Source: Prinsepia uniflora (Eukaryota; Streptophyta; Magnoliopsida; Rosales; Rosaceae). From it: 64,000 nt of DNA. Positions 32,929-45,794 of the stretch are shown here, one piece after another. The stretch's first letter is position 1, and each line of letters starts with the position of its first letter. Below the pieces are notes generated by a model that saw only the letters and a program-made list of their open reading frames with translations, ran no database searches and was not told where the DNA came from. Made by a program: the position numbers and the translations under genes. The stretch covers positions 76,364,916-76,428,915 of the forward strand of contig CM064866.1 of the NCBI GenBank assembly GCA_032719365.1, written 5' to 3'.

Positions 32929-35824
32929 TGTAACGACCCGTCCCAAATTCCATGATTAGATTAGTGACTAATCACGATTAGTGAGACTAATCCGTGATTA
33001 GTAGAGCGAAATCGGACGAACGATGCGAAGTGACCGTTTTGCCCCTAGTGGTGGCAAAACGTTGACTTTTCGATCGGGCGGTCAAAGGGACTTTGACCGA
33101 TGACCGTGACGTAGTTCGTGACGTCACGAGTTCATAGACAGGTGGCACGTTCAATTCCGACGTTCGAGGAAGAAGTTATGACGTTCGGAAGTTTAGGGGC
33201 ATTTTGGTAATTTGGGTGAATAGTAGGTCAAAAGTTGACTTTTTGACCAGGAGGTCCGATGGCCGAGGGCCGAATACCGTTACGTAGATAAGGACGATAC
33301 GAATCCGTAGACAGGCGGCACGTCGAATTCGGACGTTCGACGGCGAAGTTACGGTTCACGGAAGTTCCCGGTTACTATTCACGATGGCACGTTTTACGAG
33401 ACAAAAAGTGCAGTTTGTCTTTAGTGGGTCCAGTTACTTTTCAGCAACCAATGGATGAGTGACACTTGTCACCCATCCACTGGCCAATCTCACCCATACA
33501 TGCATACCATCCCTTCATCGATCATTTATCTTCCTTCCACCCAAACACCAAACCGATCCATTCTCCCTCCCCAATCCAAAACTGAACCCCACTGATCATG
33601 ACTGAGAGGTCAGGAGCGAGCAGAGGATGAAGACTGGACGATGGTGGCCGGCTGGAAGCCACGCCGCCGTGGACGGCGGCCTTGAACCCGAGAAGATTAC
33701 CCGGTTAGGCCCAAAACCCATTTAAATTCGATTTAATGATTATGGAACGATTTGGATGGTTTGGTTGATTTAAATAGGTTGCTTAGGGCGTTTTAAGAGG
33801 GTTTGTATGGTGTAGGACGGCTGGGAAGCCATGGAAGGGAAAATGGAAAAACAGAACCGTGAGGTTCATTTTGGAACCATGGGTTTCGGTGGGTTTTTGA
33901 TAGTTTTGTTAATTGGGATTGGTAGAAAACATTAAAATAGGAATTTAGGAATTGGAATGGAGGAAATCGGACCAAAAATGAGGGAGAAGAAGGCCTGGAC
34001 CGGTTACGCCGGTCCAGTTGCAGAGGTTGGACCGGGCCGGGCCGGTCGAACCGGTTCGATCGAGGGAGGACGACGGCACTGTAGCGGCGCGTGGCTCCCA
34101 CGCGCAGCCACTTCAGGCGGCGCGTGTGGGCGCGTGCTAGGGTTTTTGGGGATGTGTTCAACAGGTGAAATCATCTATTCGATGTAACGAACATTTTGGG
34201 ACTGGTTTCGTGTCGATCGGACACCGTCTCGATATGTTTCGGGGCATCGGAAGGTTTAGGTTCGGGATTAAAAATAGTTAAAAATACGGGAAAATTACGG
34301 GGCTTTGGTAGGAGGTTAATTAAGTAGTTAGTAACCTTCTATTACGATTTGGACAGGTTTGAGAGTCCCGGTGACGGTGATCGGCTCGGGGAGCCGTATG
34401 ACACGCAAATCGAGGCGGCAGCTCGGACGGTCTGTGAGTGGACCTTGTTTTCTAAATTGGTGCATGCATAAATGTTTATTATATGTTTTATTACTTGTTT
34501 GATGATGCCATGGGTGCATTTGTATGTGGTTACGTATAAGCACGTATTTCGAGGTTTCGGCCTTATACGGTGCTTATACGGGTCTGTATTTCTTTATTGA
34601 TTTAAATGAACTGAATTTGGATTTCAAAATGATAAACTCGGGTATGAGACCCATTTGGTTTTGTCTCGGGCATATGACCTCAGATTCCGGGCACGGTGCC
34701 CAGTTGGTGTCCTATGTTCGGGTACGAGACCCAGTCACTTTACGGTTTTGATTTCAGGTCAGGGAACCTTAAATGGATTTCCCGGTTCATGACGGTTTAT
34801 GGGGACCGGCATGAACTCTTAATATGGTATCATGGTTCATGACGGTTTATGGGAACCGGCATGAACCCTTGTTGGTTATTACGGTACATGACGGTTTATG
34901 GGAACCGGCATGTTACCTAGTTATGTTATTACGGTACATGACGGTTTATGGGAACCGGCATGTTACCTGATTATGGATATTATGGATCATGACGGTTCAG
35001 GGGAACCGGTCATGAATGTTTGTGTTATGTATATATATGTTCGTCTACCTTCCTTTACATGTTCTACTATCTCCTCCGGGGAGGGTCGTTGGCCTGGGTG
35101 GACCCCGGAGTAGTCACGGAGCACCGACTGAGTGGAGTCACCCCCCAGTTGGGTTCCTTACTCTCAGGAAGGCTATGATTACCATTACCTCGGGTAGGGT
35201 CAGTGGTCTGCGGACATTGATCTTGACTTTGAGATGACTCGGATTGAGACCCGGGTAGCGCGCGCGTAGCTTTGGATACCGTGACAGGATTGGTTGTGTG
35301 ACTTATATATATGTATGTGATGTATATATGATATATGATATGTGGTGTGTACAGGTGTGCACAGGATTTGAGCAGTGGCTCGTGTACTTGGTTTCTTTAT
35401 GGTTTGGGGCCGAGTCCCTTATGGATTTGGGCAATGGCCCGTATGGTCGTTTTTATTGTGGTCCTTTCGACCTTAGTTTATATCTGCTTTGGGCTTAGTC
35501 CCACATATGGTTGTTTTAGATCAATGGTTTTCGAATGCATGCATGCTTTTTAGTGGAGGGTACAAATGTCTTCCTTATTAAATGTTTTTATAAACTCTTT
35601 GTTTTGTCCACTCACAGTTTTTAATGTTTTGACTGCCCTTCAGGTTGACATCGGATGTGGACTGTAGCAGAGATCGAGATATCACATGCCTCCTCCGGAT
35701 CCTGGCGTACTCTGATAGCCTGGGAGGGCAAAGGTCGAAATTATCCCTTGTCTGACACCCCGTGTCAGACGGGAGCAGGGTCATCCCGCACTAATCCCGG
35801 GGGGGATTGGGATGGGTCCTGTCA
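32929..35824 (+). mobile_element. Solo LTR nested in the Copia element
   Basis: The 2896-bp LTR starts TGTAACGACCCGTCCC and ends GGGTCCTGTCA, flanked by CGTGA (32924-32928 and 35825-35829). It contains the GTGACGT dyad (near 33108), the GCGCGTGG/CCACGCGC hairpin (near 34087), the CTGTGAGTGGAC arm (34432-34443), micro-palindromes and a 50-bp tandem array (34783-35014), the GTCCACTCACAG arm (35606-35617) and a perfect 9-bp terminal hairpin (35750-35770). It sits in the opposite orientation to its Copia host and is younger than it. Confidence 0.94.
34783..35014 (+). repeat. Five-unit 50-bp tandem array of nested palindromes
   Basis: Five units are spaced 49-51 bp apart, each with a core CATGACGGTTTATGGGAACC. 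The outer arms pair as GGTTCATG/CATGAACC in the first two units and GGTACATG/CATGTTACC in the next two. An inner GGTT/AACC pair lies inside each unit. Confidence 0.75.
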
Positions 35825-38800
35825 CGTGAAACCTTCTAACATCGGTTTTGATCTACCAAAGCACAAGCACAATTTTGAAGTGCCTCTCAAATATCTGAGT
35901 ATCCACTTGACTGATTCCCAATGCTCTCTGCCAGGGTTAGAGAGATACCTACTAACAACACCAACTGCATGTGCTATATCTGGTCGAGTACAAACCATAG
36001 CATACATAAGACTACCAACAGCTGATGAGTAGGGAATACCTGCCATCTTGTCCATATCCTCTTGTGTAGTTAGGCATAAACTTCTGCTTAACTTGAATTG
36101 ATTACCTAGAGGTGAGTTCACTGGCTTAGCTTCTTTCATGTTGAACCTCTCAAGCACTTGTTCAACGTACCTTTCCTGTGACAACCATAGCTTCTTCGCC
36201 TTCCTGTCACGAGTGATCTCCATGCCCAAAATCTGCTTAGCTGGACCTAAGTCTTTCATATCAAATGATTTTGACAAATCTGACTTCAACTTGTGAATCA
36301 TAGTAACATCGTGCCCCACAATCAACATATCATCAACATAGAGCAATAAAATGATGAAGTTACCTCCGGTGAACTGCTGGATATACACACATGAATCGGC
36401 ATCTGTTCTCTTGTACCCATGACCCAACATGAATGAGTCAAACTTCTTGTACCATTGCCTCGGTGCCTGCTTTAGCCCGTACAAGCTTTTCTTCAACTTA
36501 CAAACCATGTGTCCTTTTCTCTCAACTTCAAAACCTTCTGGTTGCTCCATGTAAATTTCCTCTTCCAAATCACCATGCAGAAATGCTGTCTTCACATCCA
36601 ACTGCTCCACCTCAAGATCCATGCTAGCTGCCATGCCCAGAATAACTCGGATAGAAGTCATCTTAACCACTGGTGAGAATATCTCGTCGAAATCGACTCC
36701 TTCCTTCTGCCCAAAACCCTTGACAACCAAGCGAGCCTTGAACTTTGTGAACTGCTCATTCTCGTCCCTCTTCAACTTGAACACCCACTTATTTTTGAGT
36801 GATTTTCTGCCTTTAGGAAGCTCCACCAACTCATAGGTGTCATTCTTCAATAAAGACTCCATCTCAGACTTCATTGCCAACATCCATTTGTCATTGTCTG
36901 CATGAGTCTTTGCCTCCTCAAAATTTTCAGGCTCTCCATCACCAGTCAACAGAATGTATCTGGAATGCGGGTCATCCCCATCACTGGTCGTGAGAATATA
37001 CTGTGAAGAAGGATACTTAGTATTCGGCTTCGGCACTCTGTTTGATTTACGAACTGGTACTTGGGAAATCTCCGGTTGCTCCTCCTGGCTTGGCTCCCCC
37101 TGAATTTAATCGTCCTGATCATCGTCTTCAGGTTCAGACACTATCTTAGCACCTTCTGCTTCAGCCATGTCAGGAACGTCTTCATGTATAACCTCTTGAG
37201 CTCTGCCACTGGGTTCTTGTTGCAGCGGTGATGAATCATAGGTGAGTTGGCCTGCATTTTTAATTGTCTCCTTATCAAGATCTGCCACGGTCTGATCTTC
37301 CAAAAAATGTACATTTCTGCTTCTGAATAGCTTGTTGGTCTTTGGATCCCACATGCGGTAGCCCATTTCTTCATTGCCGTACCCGAGAAAGATGCACGGT
37401 GTGCCTTTGTCATCTATCTTCAATCTTTTCTCGTCAGATACACGTGCAAATGCTTTGCACCCAAACACTTTCAAGTGTGAATATGAAACGCTTCTACCGG
37501 TCCATACGCATTCGGGAGTCTCAAAGTTCAATGGTACACTTGGTGATCGGTTGATAAGGTAACAAGCAGCTGACACTGATTCGGCCCAAAAACGCTTTGA
37601 TAGATTGGATGTCTTCAACATGCACCCGACCTTCTCCAGAATGGTGCGGTTCATCCTTTCAGCTACACCATTATGTTGTGGGGTGCCAGGAATTGTCTTT
37701 TCATGCCTAATGCCATACTTCGAACAGTAATCTCTGAACTCGTTCGAAGTGTACTCTCATCCATTGTCGCTGCGGATACATTTGAGGGCTCTCCCAGTCT
37801 CCCTCTCCACCATGACATGAAACTGCTTGAAGGTTTGGAATACCTGACCTTTTGATTTCAACAAATATACCCAAACCTTTCGTGAAACATCATCAATAAA
37901 GGTAACAAAATATCTATTACCACCTAGTGATTCAACTTCCATAGGGCCACAAACATCAGAATGTACTAGGTCTAATATTTTTTCTTTTCTTGTGAAGGTA
38001 CCAGAAAAACTGACTTGATTTTGTTTGCCATATAAACAATAATCACAAGAGTCGAGTGAGGTACCTTTGGCAAAGGGAATGAGAGACTTCTTTGCCAAAA
38101 CTTGCAATCCCTTCTCACTCATGTGGCCTAATCTTTTGTGCCATAGATTTGGATGAGAATCGTCCGCGACATTCAACTCTCCTTTGCAAACCTTCCCATA
38201 TGTCTTGTAAAGGGTGCAGCACAACTTCCCTCTAGCGATGACTAGCGATCCCTTGGTAAGCCTCCACTTTTGATCTCCCCCATGATGATGGAACCCTTGT
38301 TTATCAAGCACACCGGTTGACATTAGATTGAGACGTAAACCAGGAACATGTCTCACATCTTTCAATAGCAGCTTGTTGCCCAAATCAGTCTCGAACAAAA
38401 CATCACCTATTCCTGATATCTTGGAATAGCTATCATTGCCCATCTTCACTTCCCCAAAGTCTTCGGCTTTGTATGTGGTGAAGAACTCCGAGTGCGCCGT
38501 GGCATGGAAAGATGCTCCAGAATCAACTACCCAAGAAATGTTTTTATCTTCATCAGCATGTAGGCAATCATTGTCAAGAGACAACAACTCACATGCTTGA
38601 CTGGACACAGTAGCGGTAGCTGCAGTATTGGTTGTGTCCTCCTTCTTTTGGTAGGTTGAGCCATCTTTCCCATCCTTCTTGTTATTCTTTAGTTTGTTGC
38701 AATTCTTCATCATGTGGCCATAGAGATTGCAATTATGACACCTTCCATTGAATCGTGTCCTCGAACGGCTTGCACTTCTTCCGCGATCTCGACTGGGACC

Positions 38801-39449
38801 TTTACTCTTGCTCCTTCCTCTATTCTCCGTCACAAAGACTTGACTATTATCGGAACTAGATGACTTTCTCCTAGTCTCTTCATTGAACATGTTGTCTTTA
38901 ACATTATCCATAGATAACACACCATTGGGAGAAGAGTTACTTACAGTAATGACAAAGGTCTCCCAGCTGTCGGGCAAAGATCCAAGAAGCAATAACGCTT
39001 GAAGCTCATCCGCGATCTTCATGTCCATCGTGGCCAATTGATTGACAGTGCTTTGGAAGTTGTTGAGGTGCTCAGTCACCCTTACGCCCTCCTTATACTT
39101 CATATTGACAAGCTCCTTAATGAGAAACGCTTTCTTCGATGCGGACTTTTGTTCGAACAATGACTCTAACTTCAACCAAAGAGCATGGGCGTTAGTCTCG
39201 TTGGACACATGGTGGAACACACTATCATCCACCCATTCACGAATATGGCCAATAGCCTTGCGATTCAACTTCTTCCATTCAGCATCTCCCATATTCTCAG
39301 GCTTGCCTTCCTCTCCTTCTATGGGCTCATGCAGATCCTTACAATAGAGAATGTCCTCCATTCTCGGCTTCCATGTAATCCAATTGGAGTGGTTGAGTCG
39401 AACCATGGTACTCCTTGAGCCTTCCATTCTAACTCTCAACGAACCTAGA

Positions 39450-39461
39450 GCTCTGATACCA
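39450..39461 (-). other. Copia primer binding site, tRNA-Met
   Basis: On the minus strand TGGTATCAGAGC lies one base after the 5-prime LTR, which confirms orientation. Confidence 0.9.
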
Positions 39462-39462
39462 C

Positions 39463-40007
39463 TGTTGCGGAAAATAGTAGAATGGAAATAATAACTCAAC
39501 CCACAAAAAAAGGATAAATATGCAAGGAAATAAAAGAGTAAAGAATAGAGAACACCGGATATAACGTGGTTCGGCAATATGCCTACGTCCACGGGGCAAC
39601 AACAACAAGAACCTTCACTAATGAAATTAGGGGTACAAAGAGATGCACAACTTCAAGAACACTACTTGAAGGAAACTCTCTCTCTCACACTTGTTTTGCT
39701 ACCAACACTACAACACTCAACACTCTCAACTTAGAGTGGGCACTCTTCACTCTCTATTTGGAGGAAGATGTTTCTCTTGGATGAGATTGATGGAATGAGC
39801 AAATGACCTCTCCTTATATAGGCCAAGGAGGAACCATCTAAATGCTTTCATTAATGCTTCACCCACCCACTTACTTCATTTTGGATCCCACTTACCTACA
39901 ACCACCTACTACATTTTGGATCCCACTTACCTACAACCACTTACTTCATTAATGCTTCAAACAACATATTATAGATATATTTGAAATTTGGGCCTAGATA
40001 TTTTACA
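39463..40007 (-). repeat. 5-prime LTR of the Copia element
   Basis: 545 bp, TG/CA bounded and followed by GCACT. Nearly identical to the other LTR. Confidence 0.93.
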
Positions 40008-40012
40008 GCACT

Positions 40013-40847
40013 GTCACTATTACAACTCATAAGAAAAGAAATTAAATATACAATCATTTATAGATCTCCTTATTTAATAAATTCAATTTGTTTTTTCCTT
40101 TTGATAGTACGCAGTCCATATCATATCAGGAATGCAAAAGAAAATTTTGAGTTAAACTTAATCGACGTAAGCATTGCTTACTTTAATAATATTATCGGTG
40201 TGTGTGATCGAAGCTTAATGATGAGACTTCAAGAAGTATCCCTGGGCACACGTAGGCCATGGTGACGGGATGAACAGTATTCACGGGATGAACCCTAGTG
40301 GTCCGTACGATCTTCACTTGCCTTCACTTTCCATCGTCTACACGAATGGTTGGTCTAGGTGTTGATACCTTATGGTGAGGTTGAGTTCATCAAGAGGAGG
40401 AGATAATTTTATCTAGAAGAATTTTGGTAACAGCATGTCATAAACACAGACCAAATTTAATAGCAATCACAAATAGGAGAACGAAAGCTACTCTTAGAAA
40501 GTCATTACATTATAAAATTTAGCAAAATATGGAGTAAAGTTTTCAAATGGGTGAAAAAACAGGCACCACCTGCCCTAATTCCGATGGTCCAAGTAATGAG
40601 GTATCAGATTTTCACAACCTAAATGACCTTGTGTTTGAGGAACTGAAATCTCAGACCAAAAATATATAAAAAAGGAAATGAAATCAAATGGCATTGACTT
40701 GTAAAGGATTTGGTAGCTGGAAAAGAATGGTTTTAGTTAGCAGCAATGCTCAAGAAGAACTGAAGAACAAATATCAAATCGCATTCCAGAGAATCATGAA
40801 CTGAAATAAAAAAGAAAAAAAAGGAATCTACCAATTTGAAATAGTGA
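40013..40847. other. Intergenic DNA between Copia and the phosphatase gene
   Basis: Contains the likely 3-prime flank of the phosphatase gene. I see no other gene. A short patch at about 40235-40400 with repeated ACGGGATGAAC words is unrecognised. Confidence 0.45.
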
Positions 40848-43107
40848 TCAAAGCGAAACAGTGGAGGAACTGGAAGCTATCATCTCTACAATGCGGTTAT
40901 GTAAGTTGGCATTACTTATAAGGATCCCACTTGAAGGGTATATGTTCCACCGTCCAACTTCATCTGCTGCAAAATTGACCTCATTTCCCTTCCAGTCAGT
41001 TACCTGATTTTACATCGGATAATCTCATAAGACGAGATTTTTCAGTCGAATAAGTGTATGATTCCATGCATTTAGAAAGAGCCATAGAAAAATATACCTT
41101 TCCCCCTGCTTCATGCACACATATGATACCAGCCGCATGATCCCAAGCCTACATAGTGTTAAGTTGAAGCAAGTCATATGAGGTGGTTTCTATAATCCAT
41201 TGACAACTAGAAAGTGCCGAAATACCTTGACAACTTTATGAACTTTCACATGCTGCGTATGAACAGATAACCTTCCTGATGCCACCATTACATACTTGGA
41301 TAAACTGCATGCCAAAAAGACACAGTAAGCATTTACCAACAACACAATGGTGAATCAGATTCAAAACTACAAAGAAACTTTTGATATGGAAACAGGCATT
41401 TGTAGATTTTATTCATATGAGTGTGCACAGATAGAAGAAGAACTCTAATGATCAGTAAAAGTACTTTAAAGATATCTGAGCAATCAAGGAGGAGAGACCA
41501 AACCTTCCACAACAGCTTTTCACAAGAAGAATTTGGCCATCATCAACGCTATCGGCATCATTTCTTGAGGTGAATAAGGCTGACAGGGGACATGACTCCC
41601 ATACATCACTCTCTCTGATAGAAAATGCCGTCTCTTTCACCACGCCATATCCATCAACAGAACATTGAGTCCAGGAATAAGGGAATTTGGGCGTGCCATT
41701 CAGAGAAAATGACAAACGTTTTGTCCATGTGCCACAGCCTGTATGAGCAACCATTATAACCCCTGATCCAGGTGGAGTGTTTTTTCCTTCCCGAACTTCA
41801 GGGTTTCATTTGTTACATATATCATTCACCCAGTTCGGGCAACCCATGACACCTACAACAATCTCCCCGTCAACTACAAGAGCCAAGCCCACCTGAAAAT
41901 TTACTTAGCTTCATCGGCAACTCATAATAAGCAATACAATAAAATAGGTACCAATTTCTACAAAGAATATAGCTTTACTTTCTGAAGTAAGAAAACATCA
42001 TAGCAAGAACGACCACTTGAAAGGTAGAATACCGTTAAAAGATTGCTTCCCAATTTGACAACTAACTAGGATAATCATTAATTTCTACATTAAGAACTGG
42101 CATTACATAGATTTCTAGGAAGATAACTTAGTCTCATTCGGATTCGGTGGTTAGTGAGTTTCTATTCACAACTTAAATTACTCCATTCTAATTCTTTTTG
42201 TGCAGAATAAAGATCCTGAGTAGTTTGTAATACTATCAAGTGGGAAGCTCAATCTTTTGACAGTATAATTTCAATACTCAAACATTTGATTAGTTTAAAA
42301 CTATACAATGATAGGCATCAATTAACTTCAATATGACTTAAAGGGCTGTCCAAACCTGGATTCAAAACTCAAACTCGATGCAACCTCTTTAAAGCTAGTA
42401 AAACATACCACATACAAAGCCGGATATCCTTTCGCAAATCCTTTTGTGCCATCAATCGGGTCCAGTACCTGCATTATGTTTCGAAATTGAGTAATGTTTA
42501 ACTGAAGCAGATAATGCAAATGCAAATGGAAACCGAAACAAACCCAATACGCGGCCGGCTGAGCTCCGAAAGTAAATCCATCTTCACCCCTCTGTCAATG
42601 GCTTCCAATACATGATCAGCCGTCCATGGGTTTTATCCATTGCCAGAATTCTCAATAACCGCATTTAAAACTGGCTCCACCAGATTATTCGACCGCAGAA
42701 ACACAGAGTCTTCTTCAGCCACCAATGGAATTGACGGGAAGCGTTTACCAAGCTCTGCCAACAACAACTCCAAAATCACAACTTGAAAAAAAAAATACAA
42801 AGAACAAAAGAGAATTACCCAAACTGACGAGGGCTTGGACCCCAAAATCCGCCACTGTCACCGGAGATTGATCGTCTTTTTCGAGAATCCGTCGTTCGGT
42901 TGATAGCAACGTGGATTGGACGTCAACACAGAGGCCACAAGCTCTCTCAACGACATTGACGGCTGCTTCAAGCTCTCGATAGTTTTTGGCTTTCTCAGAA
43001 CTGACCGGTAGACTGGACCTCACATTGAATCGCCGCCCGCGGACAGCCGAATCGGGCTGAGTGAATCGGACGGTTGAGAAATGGCGGGCTGAGTGGACGA
43101 AAATCAT
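40848..43107 (-). pseudogene. 3-prime(2-prime),5-prime-bisphosphate nucleotidase (PAP phosphatase, AHL/HAL2-like), damaged
   Basis: Seven exons can be traced: 42819-43107, 42544-42754, 42409-42468, 41504-41892, 41226-41304, 41098-41148 and 40848-41003, all with GT-AG borders. The product would be about 411 residues with an R/S-rich, transit-peptide-like start at MIFVHSARHF. Family motifs are intact: SPVTVADFGVQALVSL, VAEEDS (metal binding), DPIDGTKGF (catalytic) and AWDHAAGIICVHEAGG. Such enzymes remove the 3-prime phosphate of PAP, a by-product of sulfation and a stress signal. Three lesions are visible: an in-frame TAA (42633-42635), a 1-bp deletion near 42578-42587 that alone explains the exon-2 phase, and an in-frame TGA (41806-41808). 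Splice sites and motifs survive, so the damage is recent or partly sequencing error. The closest relative by text is Arabidopsis AHL rather than SAL1. Confidence 0.85.
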
Positions 43108-43825
43108 GGCGTAAATCAACGGTCGGCTCTTAGTGAGCTAAACAGTTGATTTTTTTATTTTTTATTTTTTCGAAAGCTAAACAGTTGTTAAAAAGTAGTT
43201 GGTGGAGATTGGAAAGCGAAAAAATGGGCTCGGTGTTTGGGCCGGGGTTAGAAAATAGAAACCCAGACAGTCCATTGTCATTTGTATTTAACTTATAGCA
43301 GATTTTTTTTTTTTTTTTTTTAACTAACTTATAGCAGATTACATGTTTAGATTTGTTTGTTCATGCTTTTATGTATTAGTCGAACCCTGTTATTTCTTTT
43401 TGGCCTCTTTATTTTTTTTTAGTCCCTTTATTTCCCATCAAGTCAGAATTTCAGCAAAAGTAAGATTTTTTTTTTTTTTAGTTTATGCTTCAATTAGATT
43501 ATTGGGATGAATTTCAATCATTGATTTTTTTGCATGTTCATTTTTGAAAGGATTCAGGAAGAAGGCATTGAAACTTGGAAGAGTTAAGGAGAATTTGCTT
43601 GGTAAAGTGTTAGGTTTTATTTAATTTATGATTAATATATCGTAATCTAAGTACCACCACTTTTCAATATTCATCAGTGTTTCTCAATCTGTTATTTCAT
43701 CACTTCATAATGGGAACTTGATAAGAATCTCAATTTGATATATATGATGCTTTTGGCATGATATTTCTAAAGCAAGTCTACTTGGTATATATTATTCTGA
43801 AATCTTACCCTGAAGTTGTATCTTC
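43108..43825. other. Intergenic DNA, no gene seen
   Basis: Two poly-T tracts (about 43303-43320 and 43468-43480) interrupt otherwise AT-rich sequence. The left part must hold the phosphatase gene's promoter. Confidence 0.5.
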
Positions 43826-44300
43826 TATCAAAAGCAGTAGTTTCCCATTTCCCAAGCTTGCAGCAGCCACGAAAGGCTTTAAAGAAGTGAATTTGATTGG
43901 GGAATGAGGTTTTGGAAGGGATTACAAAGGCCGGCTTGATGCAGGACAGGCAAGTTGCAGAGGTTTTTCTCATGTTAGTTTTACCTTGAATCCGTTAATA
44001 GCTGTATGAAAATTTATATTAGGGAACTGTTGCGCGCTATGACATGTTTTGCTGGTTATTGATGAGAGCAACATAATATTAGTTTACGGGATAATAAGTT
44101 TCTACAAAACGTACTTTAACTGAAGGAAGACTTGATCCACTAGATGTAGTCCATATATCATTTGATGGACTATGTTGAATTGGACCTTTATGTGGTGCAA
44201 CTTTTGATTTCTATGCGCAGGTTGTCGCAATTAAACAACTTAATCATGACGGTGTTCAAGGATTTCAAGAATTCATCGTGGAGGTACTCATGTTAAATAC
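43826..44300 (+). pseudogene. Relic of a receptor-like cytoplasmic kinase (RLCK VII / PBL type)
   Basis: The first piece (about 43850-43949) reads KLAAATKGFKEVNLIGE, then TGA (43905-43907) where the glycine-rich loop expects glycine, then GFGRDYKGRLDAGQ. The second piece (44221-44300) follows a CAG acceptor and reads VVAIKQLNHDGVQGFQEF and IVEVLML, containing the VAIK lysine and the helix C glutamate. The order and intron position match RLCK VII kinases. The intervening intron would begin with GC (43950) rather than GT. Everything after VEVLML, including the catalytic and activation loops, is missing. It is a truncated relic with no product expected. Confidence 0.8.
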
Positions 44301-45794
44301 ACTAGAGTCTCATCCATTTTATTGCTTCTAATTGATTTATTGTCCTCATGTATTGTTCGTTGTGTTTAATGATAACTTGATTCCTTTATGTTCCCAAAAA
44401 ATGAGTAGGCTTTCTAATTATCACATTTGGAAAGTATGGTTGTTTACATCCAAAACTTTGGTTGAGAGGAATAGTGAGGATAGTGAATTGTGAATCATTG
44501 AAGTAGATTCCTGATATTATAAATTTCTCTGGTATATTAGCTCTCTATTATTTTACAAAAGCAATACGTTAACTCAGTTGGAACAATATTTTTCTTTCTA
44601 TTATGGATGTCTTAAGGAAACAATGTGTAATATCTAAAATTCTAATTGGACATATAATCTTTCTTTTGCAGCCCTTTTTCAAAATTATTATTATACCTTC
44701 ATTGTATTTGACCTTAAAAATGTGATAATTTATGTTATCAGATCTGAGCCCTGATTGAGAGACATTGAGTTGGGCACTATACTGGATGGTGATTGGGCAC
44801 TATATTGGATGGTTAGATCAAAACTATAATTGTTTTGGAATTTGATATTAATATTGATTTGGCCAACTTCGTTCTCTTGAGGACATCTGTTTGCCTAGAG
44901 ATTATTTTATCGGATTATAACTCTTTCTTTATAGAGTAATATGTTTGTCTTGATTGTTATGTTCTGTTTCCAAACTATTTAACCGCTTTCTACTAAAGAA
45001 CATAAAAATATTATTTTATAATCAGTTTAAACAATATGTAATTTTATGCAAAAATAAATAATATTGATATTAATTATGATTCATATTCATACCAATTATT
45101 TTTTAATAAAAGACGATTGAAATATAACGCGGCATCGCGCGGTTTCAATAATGATCTAAAACGTCTAAAGCTAATATTATCTTTGAATAAATTATCAAAA
45201 AAAAAAATTAAGAAAATTTGGAAGTTAGATAGAGACTTCAGGAAATCCAACGTAGACATGCTTTGTCCTTATCCTAATTTTTTCAATCTAGATATATATC
45301 CTAATATTTTTAATCTAGTTATATATCCTAGACGGTACGTGGGCGTTAGTCATTGGATGAGACCCCACAGCCCCTAGATTTCATTGCAAAGTCCGCTTCG
45401 ACGATGCAAATCCATCAACATCGTAGCCGTCTGTTTCCCACTATTCAACCAGGCACGGACGGCCGAGAAAGTTTTGGGTGGACCTCAGTCTATTTCAAAT
45501 ATAAAAAAATATAAAAAAATTAATTTTTTTTACTAAATTTCTAATAAATATTATTTTATTAAATTAATTGGTTATAAATTAACTAATTTCTATTCTTAAT
45601 TATGGATTGGCTCTATTTTCAACAAAACAAGAGATTTTCAAAACCTGGGATTTGTTTCTCTCTCCCTCTCTATAGATACTAGTATACAACTAAAGGATCA
45701 GGATCCCAGAAGCTTGCAATCTTTTCACAATTTGAGGTTTAGACTGCAGAGAGGTCGAGCGGTGTGCGTGTAAGAAGCAGGAGGGATCGATTCG
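44301..45794. other. Intergenic DNA, no gene seen
   Basis: AT-rich. I looked for further kinase exons after the relic and found none. The right end is the leader and promoter of the small peptide gene. Confidence 0.5.

Larger units (their letters stand above)
32474..39427 (-). pseudogene. Copia gag-pol polyprotein, broken
   Basis: The frame starts at the ATG at 39427 (MEGSRSTMVRLNHSNW). It runs through gag with a CX2CX4HX4C zinc knuckle (about 38700-38742), protease DSGASF (about 38509-38529), the integrase HHCC finger and DDE core, the reverse transcriptase YVDDM motif (about 36325-36341) and RNase H ending at 32474. It has three breaks: a TGA at 37757-37759 inside the integrase core, a TAA at 37106-37108 in the linker before reverse transcriptase, and the solo LTR inserted at 32929-35824 between reverse transcriptase and RNase H. 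The reading frame is otherwise uninterrupted, so loss of function was recent. This copy cannot make a full polyprotein but could be mobilised in trans. Confidence 0.93.
31883..40007 (-). mobile_element. Ty1/Copia retrotransposon with a nested solo LTR
   Basis: LTRs lie at 31883-32432 (3-prime, 550 bp) and 39463-40007 (5-prime, 545 bp), with TSD GCACT on both sides (31878-31882 and 40008-40012). On the minus strand the LTR starts TGTAAAATATC. A primer binding site for tRNA-Met (39450-39461) adjoins the 5-prime LTR and a polypurine tract (about 32433-32445) adjoins the 3-prime LTR. The LTRs differ by one substitution and two microsatellite length changes, so insertion is fairly recent. Without the 2.9 kb nested LTR the element is about 5.2 kb, a normal Copia length. 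The domain order is gag, protease, integrase, reverse transcriptase, RNase H. The gag style suggests the Tork group, as a guess. Confidence 0.95.

Noticed and set aside
35016..35498. Several overlapping 66-73 codon frames in the solo LTR
   Set aside because: They lie in a repeated LTR, are not shared by other copies and have no domain.
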